From: Leifsonia aquatica H1aii
GTDB taxonomy: Bacteria; Actinomycetota; Actinomycetes; Actinomycetales; Microbacteriaceae
DNA: 64,000 nucleotides
Assembly (NCBI RefSeq): GCF_000633535.1
Contig: NZ_AYMR01000009.1
Coordinates: 310,001-374,000, forward strand
Direction: 5' to 3'
Part shown: positions 6,175-16,400 of the stretch, in pieces
How positions within the stretch are numbered: position 1 is the first letter of the stretch
Layout of the letters: every line of letters begins with the position of its first letter
Made by a program: the position numbers and the translations under genes
The notes under the pieces: model-generated
Databases searched by the model: none
Told to the model about the DNA's origin: nothing
What the model saw: only the letters and a program-made list of their open reading frames with translations

Positions 6175-8865
6175 TTACTGTTCGGCTGCGTACACGCCGC
6201 CGTCGAGGGAGAACCACACGCCTGCTGCGGCGTTGCGGCTAATGACATTGCCGTCAGGGCCGACATCGACGCGCGCGATCGTCCCATTCGAGAATCGCGG
6301 GAGAATGGGGCCGCCGGCGCCTCCAGACAGGGCACCCTTGGGCCGATTGCCGACCTTCGCGGTGTAGAGCGCCGTGGCGGCTGTGCCGACCTTGAGCAGG
6401 CCGCGCGTGTGCACTCGGCCGTTGACGTTGACGTACGCGCCCTGAGTGAAGAGCGTGCCGTAGTTGGATGCGCCATTGAGGAATGCCACCGTGTTCCACG
6501 GGAGCGAGTCAGTCGCGGCCGTCGCGACGACGAGCCCGCCCAGTGAGTAGACGATTCCAGCGGCGCGGCCACCGATCGACGTGATCTTCCAGTTGAGCTG
6601 GTTGTTCGACGCCGGCGCGATGCCCCACCCCGCGATACCGCCACCAGAGCTGGTAGCGAGGTGGTGGATTTGCAAGCTCGGCTTCAATGGGGCGGAGCCA
6701 AGGTCGATTACTGGAGTGTTGTCGGCGGAGACGGCAGGACCCACGACGGCGCCGCGCCACCAGGCGAAGCCGTACGGGTCGATCCAGTACGCGGCGGTGG
6801 CATCCTGTCCCTCGGTGCCCGCATTCGACGGGTTACTCCACCCGGTCATGAACTTGGCGCCAGTGCCGGTCGATCCCGCGGGGAGAATTTCTGTCCAGGT
6901 GGCGACACCGGCGGCGGGAAACGCGATTCCGCTGAGGCTGACGTATTGACCAGCGGTGATACTTCCCGAGCTGATCCACCACACCTCGCCGTTCGGGTAG
7001 ACCTTGATCCGACCTAGCGCGTCGTTCCATGCAATAGGAGCGGTAAGGGTGAAGTCCGGCCGGAAGCCGTCTGGCAGCGTGAAAATGCGGTAGTCGCCGG
7101 CGGTGCTCGTGGCAAAACCAACCAACCCCTCGAGGATTACGATGCCGTCGGGGGTCTTGGTGAAGCACGCCTCCTTCCATGTGTTGCCGTAAGAGCCGAA
7201 CTGGCTGCTGAGAAGACCCATCGCAGACAGCGTGATCTGCGTGGAGGTTGACTGGATGAGCATGCCTTGAATGAGAAGGTCACCGCCGCTGGTGCGTGCA
7301 ACGACCACGCGGTCGCCGGGCTGTGGCGAGTAGGGGAACATCCAGGGGATGCCGTAGCTGGTGAAGGTACTGGTGCCATCGAACTTCACGCGCGGCAGTC
7401 CGGCAGTGTAAAAGGGGTCGATGGTGGCGAACCGGAGGTCGGCGAAGTCGTGCACGCTCACCTCGTCGAGCACCTTCTTGCCGTCGTTCTGGAACATCTG
7501 TCCCTTGACGTCGACCATGCCCTGCTCGCGGTACTTGCCGATGCCGAGGCCGAGGGAGGCGTCCCAGTGCATGAAGATGGCCCCGGTGGCGACGGTCGAC
7601 GAGAGCGCCGTCGTGGCGAAGATGTCGATGACCTCGATCAGCACGTCCCACGAGTGGGTGATGTCGTACGTGCCGACGATCTTCGTGACGGCGAGGGCGA
7701 TACCCGTGCCGGAGCCGGATGCGACCTGAGTCCAGACGCTCGTCCCGTGCTGCCGGGTCGAGAGTCGGTAGGTGACGGAGTTCTTCTCCGTGCTCGAAGG
7801 CTTGAGCGATGTGGCGCTCGCCTTGAGGATGGCCTTGATGTACGTGCCGTCATCGTTTGGGGTGCCGTCGACCAAGACCCGGGTGAGGCTGAGCGCGGTT
7901 GTGTCGATGGAGGGAGGGGCGTATGGCAGCACCGTGACGGTCGTCGAGGTGCTGCCGGTGCGACCGCGGGAGTCGGTGACGGTTGCGATGACGGTGACGG
8001 TGCCTGAGCTGTTGATGATGCCGGTGGTGCCGGTGGCGGCGTTGATGGTCTGTCCATCGACGGTGATCTTGTAGGCGGTGATCGTCGATCCGTATGCGCC
8101 GGCCGCCCCCTGGATGCCCAGGTTGAGCCTGGAGGCGCCCTGAACGTATCCGCCGACCGCGTTTGCTACGGCCGCGACCGCTTCTGAGGCGCTCACTGAC
8201 CCGATCGTGGGTGCGACAGTGGCGGGAGCAGTGAGGGTGAAGTTGATCGCCGTGGTGCCGATCAAGGTGCCGCCGTTGTAGGTGTAGGTGGTGATGGTGC
8301 CGACACCGCTGGTGGCGTTGGGGATGGCGGTCAAGAGGTCGAGCGGGGGAGTCCAGGACACCGACGCACCCACCCCACCGGCGATGGTGCCCGACTTGCT
8401 GCCGAAGGCGTAGTTGATCGTGTGGGTGAAGGAGGCGCTGGCCCGGTTGGTGTTGATCGTGACCGCGGAGCCCGCCGCGATCGGATTCGCCGAGAGCGTT
8501 GAGTTCGAGGCGCGCGGGATCGTGGGGATGCCGAGCCCCTGTGAGATATCGACCGGGCCGCCGTAGGTGCTGGTGCCGGTCGCATTGGTGTGCGCGCTCA
8601 CGTTCAGGGTCCCGTAGGACCCGTCCGCGTTGTGGTAGACGTTGAGCGTCTGGTTCAGGATGTCGATGCTCGTCCCGTTGAACGAGAACGAGCCGGAGCC
8701 GTAGGTGCTGACAGAGAAGCCGATGCCGGAGGCGTTGCCGCTCCAGCCGCTGTCCGAGTAGGCGTACAGGTGCACGTTGACGGTCGAGAAGTTGCCCGAG
8801 ACGTTCTGCGAGATGAGCGAGACGTCGAGCTGGTATGTCGCGTGCGCGGTCTTGATGATCGCCAT
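6175..8865 (-). CDS. Large minor tail protein (DUF859-like, Ig-like beta domains)
   Basis: The 896-aa protein is rich in Ser, Thr, Gly and Val with no predicted membrane segment. The N-terminal 100 residues (VSLISQNVSGNFSTVNVHLY and following) resemble the DUF859 siphovirus structural proteins. Several Ig-like beta segments with PxIGSVSASEA-type linkers follow. A middle motif (LGLGIGKYREQGMVDVKG) is typical of tail fibre proteins, and the distal beta-rich repeats are likely receptor-binding. The ATG 8865 overlaps the previous TAA by one base. It is probably a host-recognition component of the tail tip. Confidence 0.75.
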   Translation of the reverse strand: MAIIKTAHATYQLDVSLISQNVSGNFSTVNVHLYAYSDSGWSGNASGIGFSVSTYGSGSFSFNGTSIDILNQTLNVYHNADGSYGTLNVSAHTNATGTSTYGGPVDISQGLGIPTIPRASNSTLSANPIAAGSAVTINTNRASASFTHTINYAFGSKSGTIAGGVGASVSWTPPLDLLTAIPNATSGVGTITTYTYNGGTLIGTTAINFTLTAPATVAPTIGSVSASEAVAAVANAVGGYVQGASRLNLGIQGAAGAYGSTITAYKITVDGQTINAATGTTGIINSSGTVTVIATVTDSRGRTGSTSTTVTVLPYAPPSIDTTALSLTRVLVDGTPNDDGTYIKAILKASATSLKPSSTEKNSVTYRLSTRQHGTSVWTQVASGSGTGIALAVTKIVGTYDITHSWDVLIEVIDIFATTALSSTVATGAIFMHWDASLGLGIGKYREQGMVDVKGQMFQNDGKKVLDEVSVHDFADLRFATIDPFYTAGLPRVKFDGTSTFTSYGIPWMFPYSPQPGDRVVVARTSGGDLLIQGMLIQSTSTQITLSAMGLLSSQFGSYGNTWKEACFTKTPDGIVILEGLVGFATSTAGDYRIFTLPDGFRPDFTLTAPIAWNDALGRIKVYPNGEVWWISSGSITAGQYVSLSGIAFPAAGVATWTEILPAGSTGTGAKFMTGWSNPSNAGTEGQDATAAYWIDPYGFAWWRGAVVGPAVSADNTPVIDLGSAPLKPSLQIHHLATSSGGGIAGWGIAPASNNQLNWKITSIGGRAAGIVYSLGGLVVATAATDSLPWNTVAFLNGASNYGTLFTQGAYVNVNGRVHTRGLLKVGTAATALYTAKVGNRPKGALSGGAGGPILPRFSNGTIARVDVGPDGNVISRNAAAGVWFSLDGGVYAAEQ

Positions 8866-10421
8866 TAGAGGGCCTTCACCACCGTTCCAGTGCCGTATCG
8901 CTCAAGCTTGTGGTTGCCCAGGATGACCTCCTCGCCGACGAACGACCGCACGAACATCTGCCCGGAGTTCCAGTACGAGACGGCGGAGCCGTTCTCGAGC
9001 ATCTCGATGCGGTCGTTGCGGAGCGCGAGCTGGAAGCGGGAGTTGGGATTGCTGATGACGGCGCCCTGGGGGCCGAAGGCGTAGACCGTCTGCATGTCTG
9101 CGAGCGTGCCGGCGGTGGCGTTCGCGTCGTCGGCGACGTCCTGCACGCGGCCGGCGATGATGGTCACGGTGTCGTTTGCGGAGATGTCGAGGTCGTTGCC
9201 GATGGTCGGCGACAGCTCGTTGACGGTGATAGTGCCCGCGATGAGCTGGTCGGCTCCGAGAGTGTGGGCCGTGATGAGGCCGCCGTCGAGAGTTCCGACC
9301 GTCGCCTTGCCGAGGTCGATCGACGCGATGACCTCATGGGAGACGGTCTGCGGAACCCATGTGGCGCCGTCCCACTGCCACTGTCCGATGATCGCCAGGG
9401 TCGAGTCGCGCTGGAACCAGAGGTCGCCCTCGTTCGTGCCATCTCGGTCGGGGGAGGTGATGGCGGTGGTCAGATGGTTCCCGCCCAGCGTGATGACGTC
9501 GGGCGCCAGGTCGGCGGCGGTGACGCCCATGACCGTGACGATGCCCGGCGCGCTCGGTGCCGTCTCGGTTCCGAGGCTGTCGACGGCGATGAAGCGGACC
9601 TCATAGTCCTCGCCGACGGTGAGGCCGCCGATCTGGATGCTGCCGCCCCCGCGCATGAGCACGCCGCCCATGCGCGTCCAGTCGTCGGCGCCGCGGGGCG
9701 AGACCTCGGCGTAGATGTAGCGGAACTGCGAGGGGGGCAGCACACCGTTGAATGAGCCGTACCATCCTGCGACCACGACGCCGGCCGCCGAACTCAGCAC
9801 GGGGCCGGGCGGAGTCGCCATGTCCTCGAGGGTGGCCGGAATTGTGACGCGCCAGTCCGTGCTCAGCGCGCTCGAGACGCCGTAGGCCGAGATGGAGGCG
9901 ACCTTGACCTGGTAGTCGACACCCGGCTGCAGGCCGTTGACCTGAATCTGTCCGTTCGGAGAGTTCCCCAGCATGAGGTACGACGGGCCGGGGTCGACCG
10001 TGGTGCCGTCGCCGGGGTCCACGACGTCCTGGTGGTACACGCGCACCCACGCCTGGTAGTTCGTCGGGATGAGCGGGTTGCCGTCGACGTCGAGGTCGTT
10101 CGGCATGATCGAGACGTCGAGGCGACCGTGGGGCGCGCCCTGCTGGTCGAAGTACGTCGACGGGGCGGCGACGAAGCTGTCATGGTCGATCGCCAGCGGG
10201 ATGCGGTTCTTCTCGTACTCCGCGGCGAGCTGCGCTGCCGCCGAGTTGGCGGCGGCGGTGATGGCGTTTCCCGACGAGCGGAGCGCGGTCTGCGAGTTGT
10301 TCGCGAGCTGCTGCCGGTACGTGTCCTCGTCGCGCATGAAGCGCTCGACCCTGCGCACCCACGGCTGCGCGGAAACCGGCAGGCCGTTGTCTGTGAGCAC
10401 CTCGGAGGACATGCTCAACAT
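8865..10421 (-). CDS. Minor tail protein with fibronectin type III-like domains
   Basis: The 518-aa product begins with a helical region (residues about 20-75), then two fibronectin-III-like domains (GLQPGVDYQVKVASISAYG and GLTVGEDYEVRFIAVDSLG). A C-terminal segment follows with ADLAPDVITLGG and LITAHTLGADQLIAGTIT, found in many phage central fibre and tip proteins. ATG 10421 is chosen because GGGAA lies about 12 bases upstream. ATG 10412, three codons later, is an equally possible start. The gene is coupled by a one-base overlap to the DUF859-like gene. Confidence 0.78.
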   Translation of the reverse strand: MLSMSSEVLTDNGLPVSAQPWVRRVERFMRDEDTYRQQLANNSQTALRSSGNAITAAANSAAAQLAAEYEKNRIPLAIDHDSFVAAPSTYFDQQGAPHGRLDVSIMPNDLDVDGNPLIPTNYQAWVRVYHQDVVDPGDGTTVDPGPSYLMLGNSPNGQIQVNGLQPGVDYQVKVASISAYGVSSALSTDWRVTIPATLEDMATPPGPVLSSAAGVVVAGWYGSFNGVLPPSQFRYIYAEVSPRGADDWTRMGGVLMRGGGSIQIGGLTVGEDYEVRFIAVDSLGTETAPSAPGIVTVMGVTAADLAPDVITLGGNHLTTAITSPDRDGTNEGDLWFQRDSTLAIIGQWQWDGATWVPQTVSHEVIASIDLGKATVGTLDGGLITAHTLGADQLIAGTITVNELSPTIGNDLDISANDTVTIIAGRVQDVADDANATAGTLADMQTVYAFGPQGAVISNPNSRFQLALRNDRIEMLENGSAVSYWNSGQMFVRSFVGEEVILGNHKLERYGTGTVVKAL

Positions 10422-10444
10422 TCTGTCAGGGAATTCCCAGAAAC

Positions 10445-12544
10445 CTAATGGGTACGCAGCGGCGAGGAGGCGAACTGCACGTCGGTGCGCGCCTCCCACA
10501 CAGCATCGAAGGCTTCGAATGTGAGGTCTTGCCACACGGCGTCGAAGTCGTCCATGGTCGTGTCGCCGGTTGCCGTGACCTGGACGCCACCCTGCGAGCT
10601 GGCTGCGCTGGTGATCCGGTAGAAGGCGTCGCCGTGTCGGAATCGGGCACCGGCGAGTTCGCCGATGGGCAGGCCGGGGTCGGCGAAGTTCCCGCTGAGG
10701 GTGACGACCGGCTCGGCGATGGTGGGGATCGTCTCGCTGGCGACACGATCGGCAGTTGCGCGACTCTGGACGTGCTTCGAGTCGATCGAGACCGTCTCAT
10801 TGGGGGCGTCACCCTCCGCGAGCCCGGTGTCGTAGGTCAGCTTCGACGGGTGATCGATGATGCCGCTCGCGCGGATGCGCAGGCTTGAGTAGAAGGTGTT
10901 GTCGCCAGACTGCATCGAGATGGCGAACGGGGCGAGGCTCTTCTCGTTCTGGCCGGAGGTGATGGTGATGATGAGTGTGTCGGCGTTCTCGCCGATCGCC
11001 ACCGTCACCGAGCCGCCGAGGCGTTCCCAGGCTGCGGGGTCAAGGGTCTCGACGCTGCCCGTGTTCTGCGTGGTGGTGGTGTCGTTCGTCCCCTGCCCGA
11101 CGACGGTGTAGACCGAGCCGTTCGCGCCGTCGCGCGGGCCAACCTCCTTCATGCACTTGGGCTGCTCGACAGACGTGAGGGAGCCGAGGATGGGGACCTC
11201 GATCTTGGTGATGGCGTTGGCGTCGACCGTCAGAATCGGAGCATCCTCGTTCCATCCGGCAGGGGTGAGAATGTCGAGCGTGTCGTCGTACGAGGCGGGA
11301 GGGTAGACGAGCGCGTTGGTCTCGTGAGTGGAGCCGTAGTTGCGGACCTCGAGGGTCTCGGCGAGCTGAGACTCGTCGCTGGTGATGCTGGGGCGCTCCA
11401 GGTTGTCGCTGTCGATGAAGCGCTCGCGCGGCGGCCGAAGGAACACTGCGTCGCCTCGATCGCTCATCTCGACGCCCTGGACGGCGAGGAACTCCTTGAG
11501 CACGGTGAGCAGGTTGTCCTTGAAGCCGTGGACGAGGACGGGTCGCTCGGCGATCGAGAGGTCGACATTCAGTGGCCGGGACACTCCAACGGCGGCGAAG
11601 AGCATGGCGACGAAGCCGTCGAGGCTTCCGGTGAAGGGGTCGACGCGGCGCACTACGTTCAGTCGGGCAGCGACCGAGTAGCTCGTGATCGAGACGGTGG
11701 TGCCGTCGCTCGAGGGGCTGTCGATGCGTCCCTGGACAACCGGAGCACCCGCGTCGAACACGGTCAGCTCTCCGCCGCCGAGCAGCATGGATTCGTCGAA
11801 TTCGGCCACGCCGACCTGGACCGTGGTCGCGCCACCCGAGGTGTCGTTGGGGGTGAGTGGGGTCACGTTCTCCGTGATGGCGTAGGTGGTGAGGTTCTCC
11901 ACCGTGTAGTACGGGCCGGGCTCGTTCGTGAGCGTGCGATTGGTGCGGATGGAGCGGGAGGCGTTCGTGGCACCCTCCCAGTAGTAGAACGCGCCCTCGG
12001 TCGCGGCTGAGGGGCTGTCTCCGTAGAACGGTGGCATCCCTGCGCCCATGATCGAGCCGAGCTTGACGTCGATCTTGTCGTCGACGGCACCTCCGTCAAC
12101 GCGGAGCAGGAGGCCGTAGTTCGGCGCCGCGCCGATCGTCAGGGTGGAGACGCGCTCGACCCAGCCGCCGCTCGCCGTCGCGAACGAGGCGCCGGTGGGA
12201 TTGTCGGCCGCGAGTTGGCTGGTGCCCTTGCGGAGGCCAAGCGTGCAGCCGGCCTGCGGGGCACTGGTACGCACCCAGAGGCGGATGTCGAAGGTCCCAG
12301 CGGGGAGGTCAACTCCCGTGAGGTTCACACCGATGAGGGCGGGGCCGGCGGCTGCCCGGATGAAGCGCAGGTAACGCTCTTCTTCGTCTTGCGCGAGCGA
12401 CGGCGCGCCGAGTGTGGAGCTGAGTGTCACCCAGAGTCCTGCTCGGTCGGTGGCGTGAGGTGTGGGGAGGTAGTTGAGGGCAAGGGGCGCGCTAAGTGCG
12501 TAGAGCGGCAGGGGCGGCTGCTGAATGCCGAGAGTGACGGTCAT
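10445..12544 (-). CDS. Minor tail protein, tail-hub/tip candidate
   Basis: The 699-aa protein has an N-terminal carbohydrate-binding-like beta sandwich (residues about 30-180, including GTFDIRLWVRTSAPQ). Next comes a hub-like region (VAARLNVVRRVDPFTGSLDG, LLTVLKEFLAVQG) and a C-terminal domain (FRHGDAFYRITSAASSQGG) seen in actinobacteriophage minor tail proteins. The function is assigned mostly from gene order, as the second gene after the tape measure. The start is ATG 12544, with GGGAG about 10 bases upstream. The upstream gap holds the recurrent GTTTCnTGGGA element. Confidence 0.72.
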   Translation of the reverse strand: MTVTLGIQQPPLPLYALSAPLALNYLPTPHATDRAGLWVTLSSTLGAPSLAQDEEERYLRFIRAAAGPALIGVNLTGVDLPAGTFDIRLWVRTSAPQAGCTLGLRKGTSQLAADNPTGASFATASGGWVERVSTLTIGAAPNYGLLLRVDGGAVDDKIDVKLGSIMGAGMPPFYGDSPSAATEGAFYYWEGATNASRSIRTNRTLTNEPGPYYTVENLTTYAITENVTPLTPNDTSGGATTVQVGVAEFDESMLLGGGELTVFDAGAPVVQGRIDSPSSDGTTVSITSYSVAARLNVVRRVDPFTGSLDGFVAMLFAAVGVSRPLNVDLSIAERPVLVHGFKDNLLTVLKEFLAVQGVEMSDRGDAVFLRPPRERFIDSDNLERPSITSDESQLAETLEVRNYGSTHETNALVYPPASYDDTLDILTPAGWNEDAPILTVDANAITKIEVPILGSLTSVEQPKCMKEVGPRDGANGSVYTVVGQGTNDTTTTQNTGSVETLDPAAWERLGGSVTVAIGENADTLIITITSGQNEKSLAPFAISMQSGDNTFYSSLRIRASGIIDHPSKLTYDTGLAEGDAPNETVSIDSKHVQSRATADRVASETIPTIAEPVVTLSGNFADPGLPIGELAGARFRHGDAFYRITSAASSQGGVQVTATGDTTMDDFDAVWQDLTFEAFDAVWEARTDVQFASSPLRTH

Positions 12545-12566
12545 GTCCAGAATTCTCCCATGAAAC

Positions 12567-13460
12567 TCACAGCTTCAACCAGGCGCCGACCTCGACCAGC
12601 TTGGCGGCGACGGACACCTCGGCGCGCTCGTTCACGCTGGAGAGCGCGGTGACCGTGGGTTCGTCTGCGAACGCGCAGCCAGAGTGTCCGCGCCCAGAGA
12701 TGTACTCGCCGCCCTGGGGGGCGCGGTCGCTCCGGACGATCTGGAGGATCAGGGCCGACAGGGTGAGAGTGTCGCCCGGGGAGCCGTCGAGCTGGATGTC
12801 GACGCCGGTGGCGCCCTGGAACGACTCCTTGACGCGCTGCCCCGTGAGCCCGAGGGGCGTGAGGTATCGACCGGCGCTGCCGACGGGGGAGACCTTCACT
12901 CCGGCGTCGCCCGTAGCGCTCCCGTGGAATCCGGCCCAGAGGGTGTGCCCGGGCGGGATCGGCAGGTAGAAGGAGCGGGGGACCGACGTGTCCGTCAGCG
13001 TGTAGCGAGCCGAGAACGTGGGGTAACGCATGGTGTTCGCCGACGTTCGCACGGCTTCGGGCCGCGGTGCTGCGACCCCTGAGCGGACGTCGTTCAGGAG
13101 GGAGGGGGCGTCGCTGCAGGCGAGCACCGGGTTGCCCCAGTTGATCGGAGCGAGGTTGAGGTCCATCTCCATCGGGTCGATGAAGTAGACGAGGTTCTCG
13201 GGGACGACGAACTTCGCCAGGGGGTCGTTGTCGTAGATGCCGGCGGCGAAGTCCAGCACCGGTCGCATCTCGAGTCGGCCGGCGACGGGCCAGCTCATGT
13301 TGTACTCGGCGTGCGACGTGCGCGATCCGAGCACGGCGGAGCCGCCGTTCACGAAGCTGAGCTGGGTGGGCAGCTTCTTCCGAGAGAAGTCGGCGCTGCT
13401 CGCCGGTGCCTTCACCCACGTCTCATTGCCGCGGGTGCCCATCCACATCACCTGTGCCAC
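12567..13460 (-). CDS. Minor tail protein after the tape measure (distal-tail-like)
   Basis: The 297-aa product starts at GTG 13460, overlapping the tape measure TAG by one base and preceded by GGAG within that gene's end. It is the first gene after the tape measure, the usual place of the distal tail protein. It contains beta-rich segments (YNMSWPVAGRLEMRPVLDFA, RSFYLPIPPGHTLWAGFHG). I do not see a diagnostic motif, so the call rests on synteny. The longer open frame upstream is antisense noise within the tape measure gene. Confidence 0.7.
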   Translation of the reverse strand: MAQVMWMGTRGNETWVKAPASSADFSRKKLPTQLSFVNGGSAVLGSRTSHAEYNMSWPVAGRLEMRPVLDFAAGIYDNDPLAKFVVPENLVYFIDPMEMDLNLAPINWGNPVLACSDAPSLLNDVRSGVAAPRPEAVRTSANTMRYPTFSARYTLTDTSVPRSFYLPIPPGHTLWAGFHGSATGDAGVKVSPVGSAGRYLTPLGLTGQRVKESFQGATGVDIQLDGSPGDTLTLSALILQIVRSDRAPQGGEYISGRGHSGCAFADEPTVTALSSVNERAEVSVAAKLVEVGAWLKL

Positions 13461-16400
13461 TACCTGACTCCTGCCTTGACGAGACGGGCGTTCGCGCCGG
13501 ACGCTGCGGTCGCGAGCACGCCGTCGTTGATGGTGAGCGAGTCCGCGAATTCCTGGAAGAGTCCGCGGAGGAACATGCGGTCGGCGGCCGACCACTGCGA
13601 GACGGTCGCCTGGGCACCGAGGTTCGGCATGGATCGGCCGACGGGACCGCCCGAGGCGTAGCCGCGGAGCGCGCGCTGGTGCATGTACGCGAGGTTCTCG
13701 ACGCCGTAGTAGCGCACCGCTTCCTTCGGGAAGACGTACTCGTCGCGGTGGACGTATCCCGCGATGTCGTACTTCGCGCCGGACCCGGTGTAGCCACCGA
13801 CGTCGTAGAAGTTCATGCCGCCCGAGGAATAGGTGATGCCGCCGGGGCCGGAGACCTTCGCAGTGATCGGGTGGCCGTTGAAGTAGCCCACGATGCCTGA
13901 GCGCATGCCGGCGGCCATCATGGCACCGATGCTCGTCACCTGGCCGTAGCTGTAGGTGGCGTTGACGTTCACTGCGGCGCTCGAGGCGTTGATCGTCTGC
14001 AGCACGCTGGTGAGGGTCGATCGCGCCGGATAGTCCTGGCCGCCGATGGTGACGTTCTGCTTGCCCTGGGCGATGGCCGCCAGGGTGGCGCTGAGCACCT
14101 GCTGGGCGGGGATGTTCTGGCCGCCGATGGTCACCGTCGCGTTCGACGTGTTGACGTCCTCGAGGATGGTGCGCAGCGCGTTGCCCGCGGGGACGTTGTT
14201 GCCGTTGACTTCGACGTAGCCGACCGACTTGTTGATCGAGTTCACGATCTGGTCGAGGGCGGTCTGCGCCTTGACCTGGTGGCCGTTGATTTCGACGTAG
14301 GCGGCGCCCTTGTTGATGTCGTCGAGGACGTTCTGCAGCGCCGTGTACGCCGGCATGTCTTCGCCGTAGATGTTCACGGTCGGAGTCGAGTTGTCGATGA
14401 GCTGGAAGAGGCTCTCGAGCGCGTCGCCGACGGGCTTCGTGTCGCCCTGGAAGTGGATGGTCTTGGTGGTGCTGTCGGAGCCTGCGTCGTCGCCGAGCAG
14501 CCCGTCGAGCAGGCTGTCCCAGTCGAGGCCGCCGCCACCTCCGCCGCCGCCGCCGCCACCTCCGCCGCCCGAGGAGTTCGCGGCATCGAGCTTCGCCTGG
14601 AACTCGGCCAGGGCGATGTTGGCGGCGTCGAGGCCGTCGACCGAGATGGTGATGTTGCGGGGGATGCGACTGATCGCAAGGCCCATGTCGTCGAAGGAGC
14701 TGGCGTAGCCCATGATGGCGTCGCTGGAGTAGCCGGCCTGGGTTGCCTGCTGGATGAACTCGGCCTTGAGCTGCGCAGTCTTGGCGCGAAGCTGGTCGGC
14801 GGGCATGCCGCTCGAGGCGAGGGCCGTGATGTAGTCCTGGTACTTCGACACGAGGTCGGTGAGCGCCTTGCGGTTCTCGATCGCCGCCGAGCTGTTCCCG
14901 ACGAGGGTCTTCGAGGCGGAATCCTGCGCGTCGTTGAGGTCCTTCTGCGCGTCGGCGGCGTCCTTGTTGGCCTCGTTGAGGTCACCCTGGGCGTCGGCGG
15001 TGTCGGCCGCGTTCTTGGCGAGTTCCGCCTGAATCTTCTTGACGCGCTCGGCATCGCCGTACATCTGAGCGACGCGGAGCCAATACTCCAGGTTGCTCTT
15101 GTCGGCCGCCAGCTCCATCAGGGTCGCGTTGGCGTCCTTCGCCTTCTGATTGGCGTCGTCGATCGCCTTGGCGGCGTCCTCGATCTTGCCCTGAGCATCG
15201 TCGGCCTTCTGGGCGATGTCGTTCCACGCCGAGGAGATGTTGTCGAGCGCGGTCTGTGGGCCGAACTTGATGTCGGCGATCCGCTTGAAAACGCCGGAGA
15301 GGTCGTTGCCGTAGTCCACGAGAGTGCGAACCTGCTTGGCTGCGCCGCCGGCAGCGCCGCCGAGTCCGCCTCCGCCGCCACCGACGCTCTTGGCGGCGCT
15401 GGCCGCACCGTTCTTGAGCTTGGCGAGCATGGTCGTGACGGCGTTGCCGGTCTTGTTCGTGGTGACTGCGGCGCCGGTGAGCGAGCTGAGCACGCCAAGG
15501 AGCGGGGTGAGCTGGGCGACCGAGGCGTAGCCACCGGCGACGAGCGCCGAGAACAGCACCGACATCGCGCCGGCCGCCTGAGGACCGCTGCTCGAGCTGG
15601 CAGCGATGTCGTTGAGCACTGCGGACATGGCCGATCCGCTGAGTGCCGCGGTGGCGCCGTTGGTCTGGAACGCGCCGCCGAGGGTGTTCAGGTCGCCCGC
15701 GAGGCGCTCGGCGTTGAGGCCGCCGGCGAGGGCCTGGTTGAGGCCCTGGGTGAGCGAGTCGGCGAAGGTGATGGTGCTGTCGCCGGCGCCGTCTGCGGCG
15801 TCCCCGAGGGCGGCCACGCCGTCGGCGGCGCCCGCGGCCGAGGTGCCGAGCGCGGAGTTCGCGGAGGAGGCTGCTGCGGCCTGCTGAGCGCTCTTGCTGA
15901 CGGCGGTGGAGCTGGCGTCAATCGCCGCGTTCACCTTGTCGTAGATCGGTGCAATCTCGTTGAGTACGCGCGCCTGCTCCGCGGTGGTCTGCGTGAAGCC
16001 CTGGGCGGCGAGCTGGGACTGCAGCATCTTGCTGGAGTCGATGCCCTTGGCCTTGTTGCCCGAGATGAGGTCCATGGCGTGCTCGAGCTGGTTCGTCGAG
16101 ATTCCGATTCCAGTGGCGACGTTCTCGGCGAGCTGCTTGCCGTACTCGCGGCCACCGTTCACGGGGTCGCCGAGGATGGCCTTGGCGAGGTCGTTCTGGT
16201 TGAAGCCGAAGCCCTGGAGCTTCTGGAGGCCCGCGCTGTCCTTGAAAAGGCTCTGGAATGACTTGCTGTTGGCGAGTGCGGTCGCGAGGGCCTGCTTGGC
16301 GTTCTCGCCGTATGCCACGGTCTGCTTCTTGATCGAGTCGGTGGCCGTGGTCGTGTCGTTGCTGAGCTTGACCTGGGCGCCCGTGGCCGTCTCGAGCGAG

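Noticed and set aside
13976-14380. CRISPR-like array
   Set aside because: The repeats are contiguous, in frame and coding, with no spacers. No CRISPR array or cas gene was seen anywhere.
14279-16261. A 660-codon open frame opposite the tape measure gene
   Set aside because: Composition mirrors the tape measure codons and no motif or ribosome site is seen; it is an antisense shadow.
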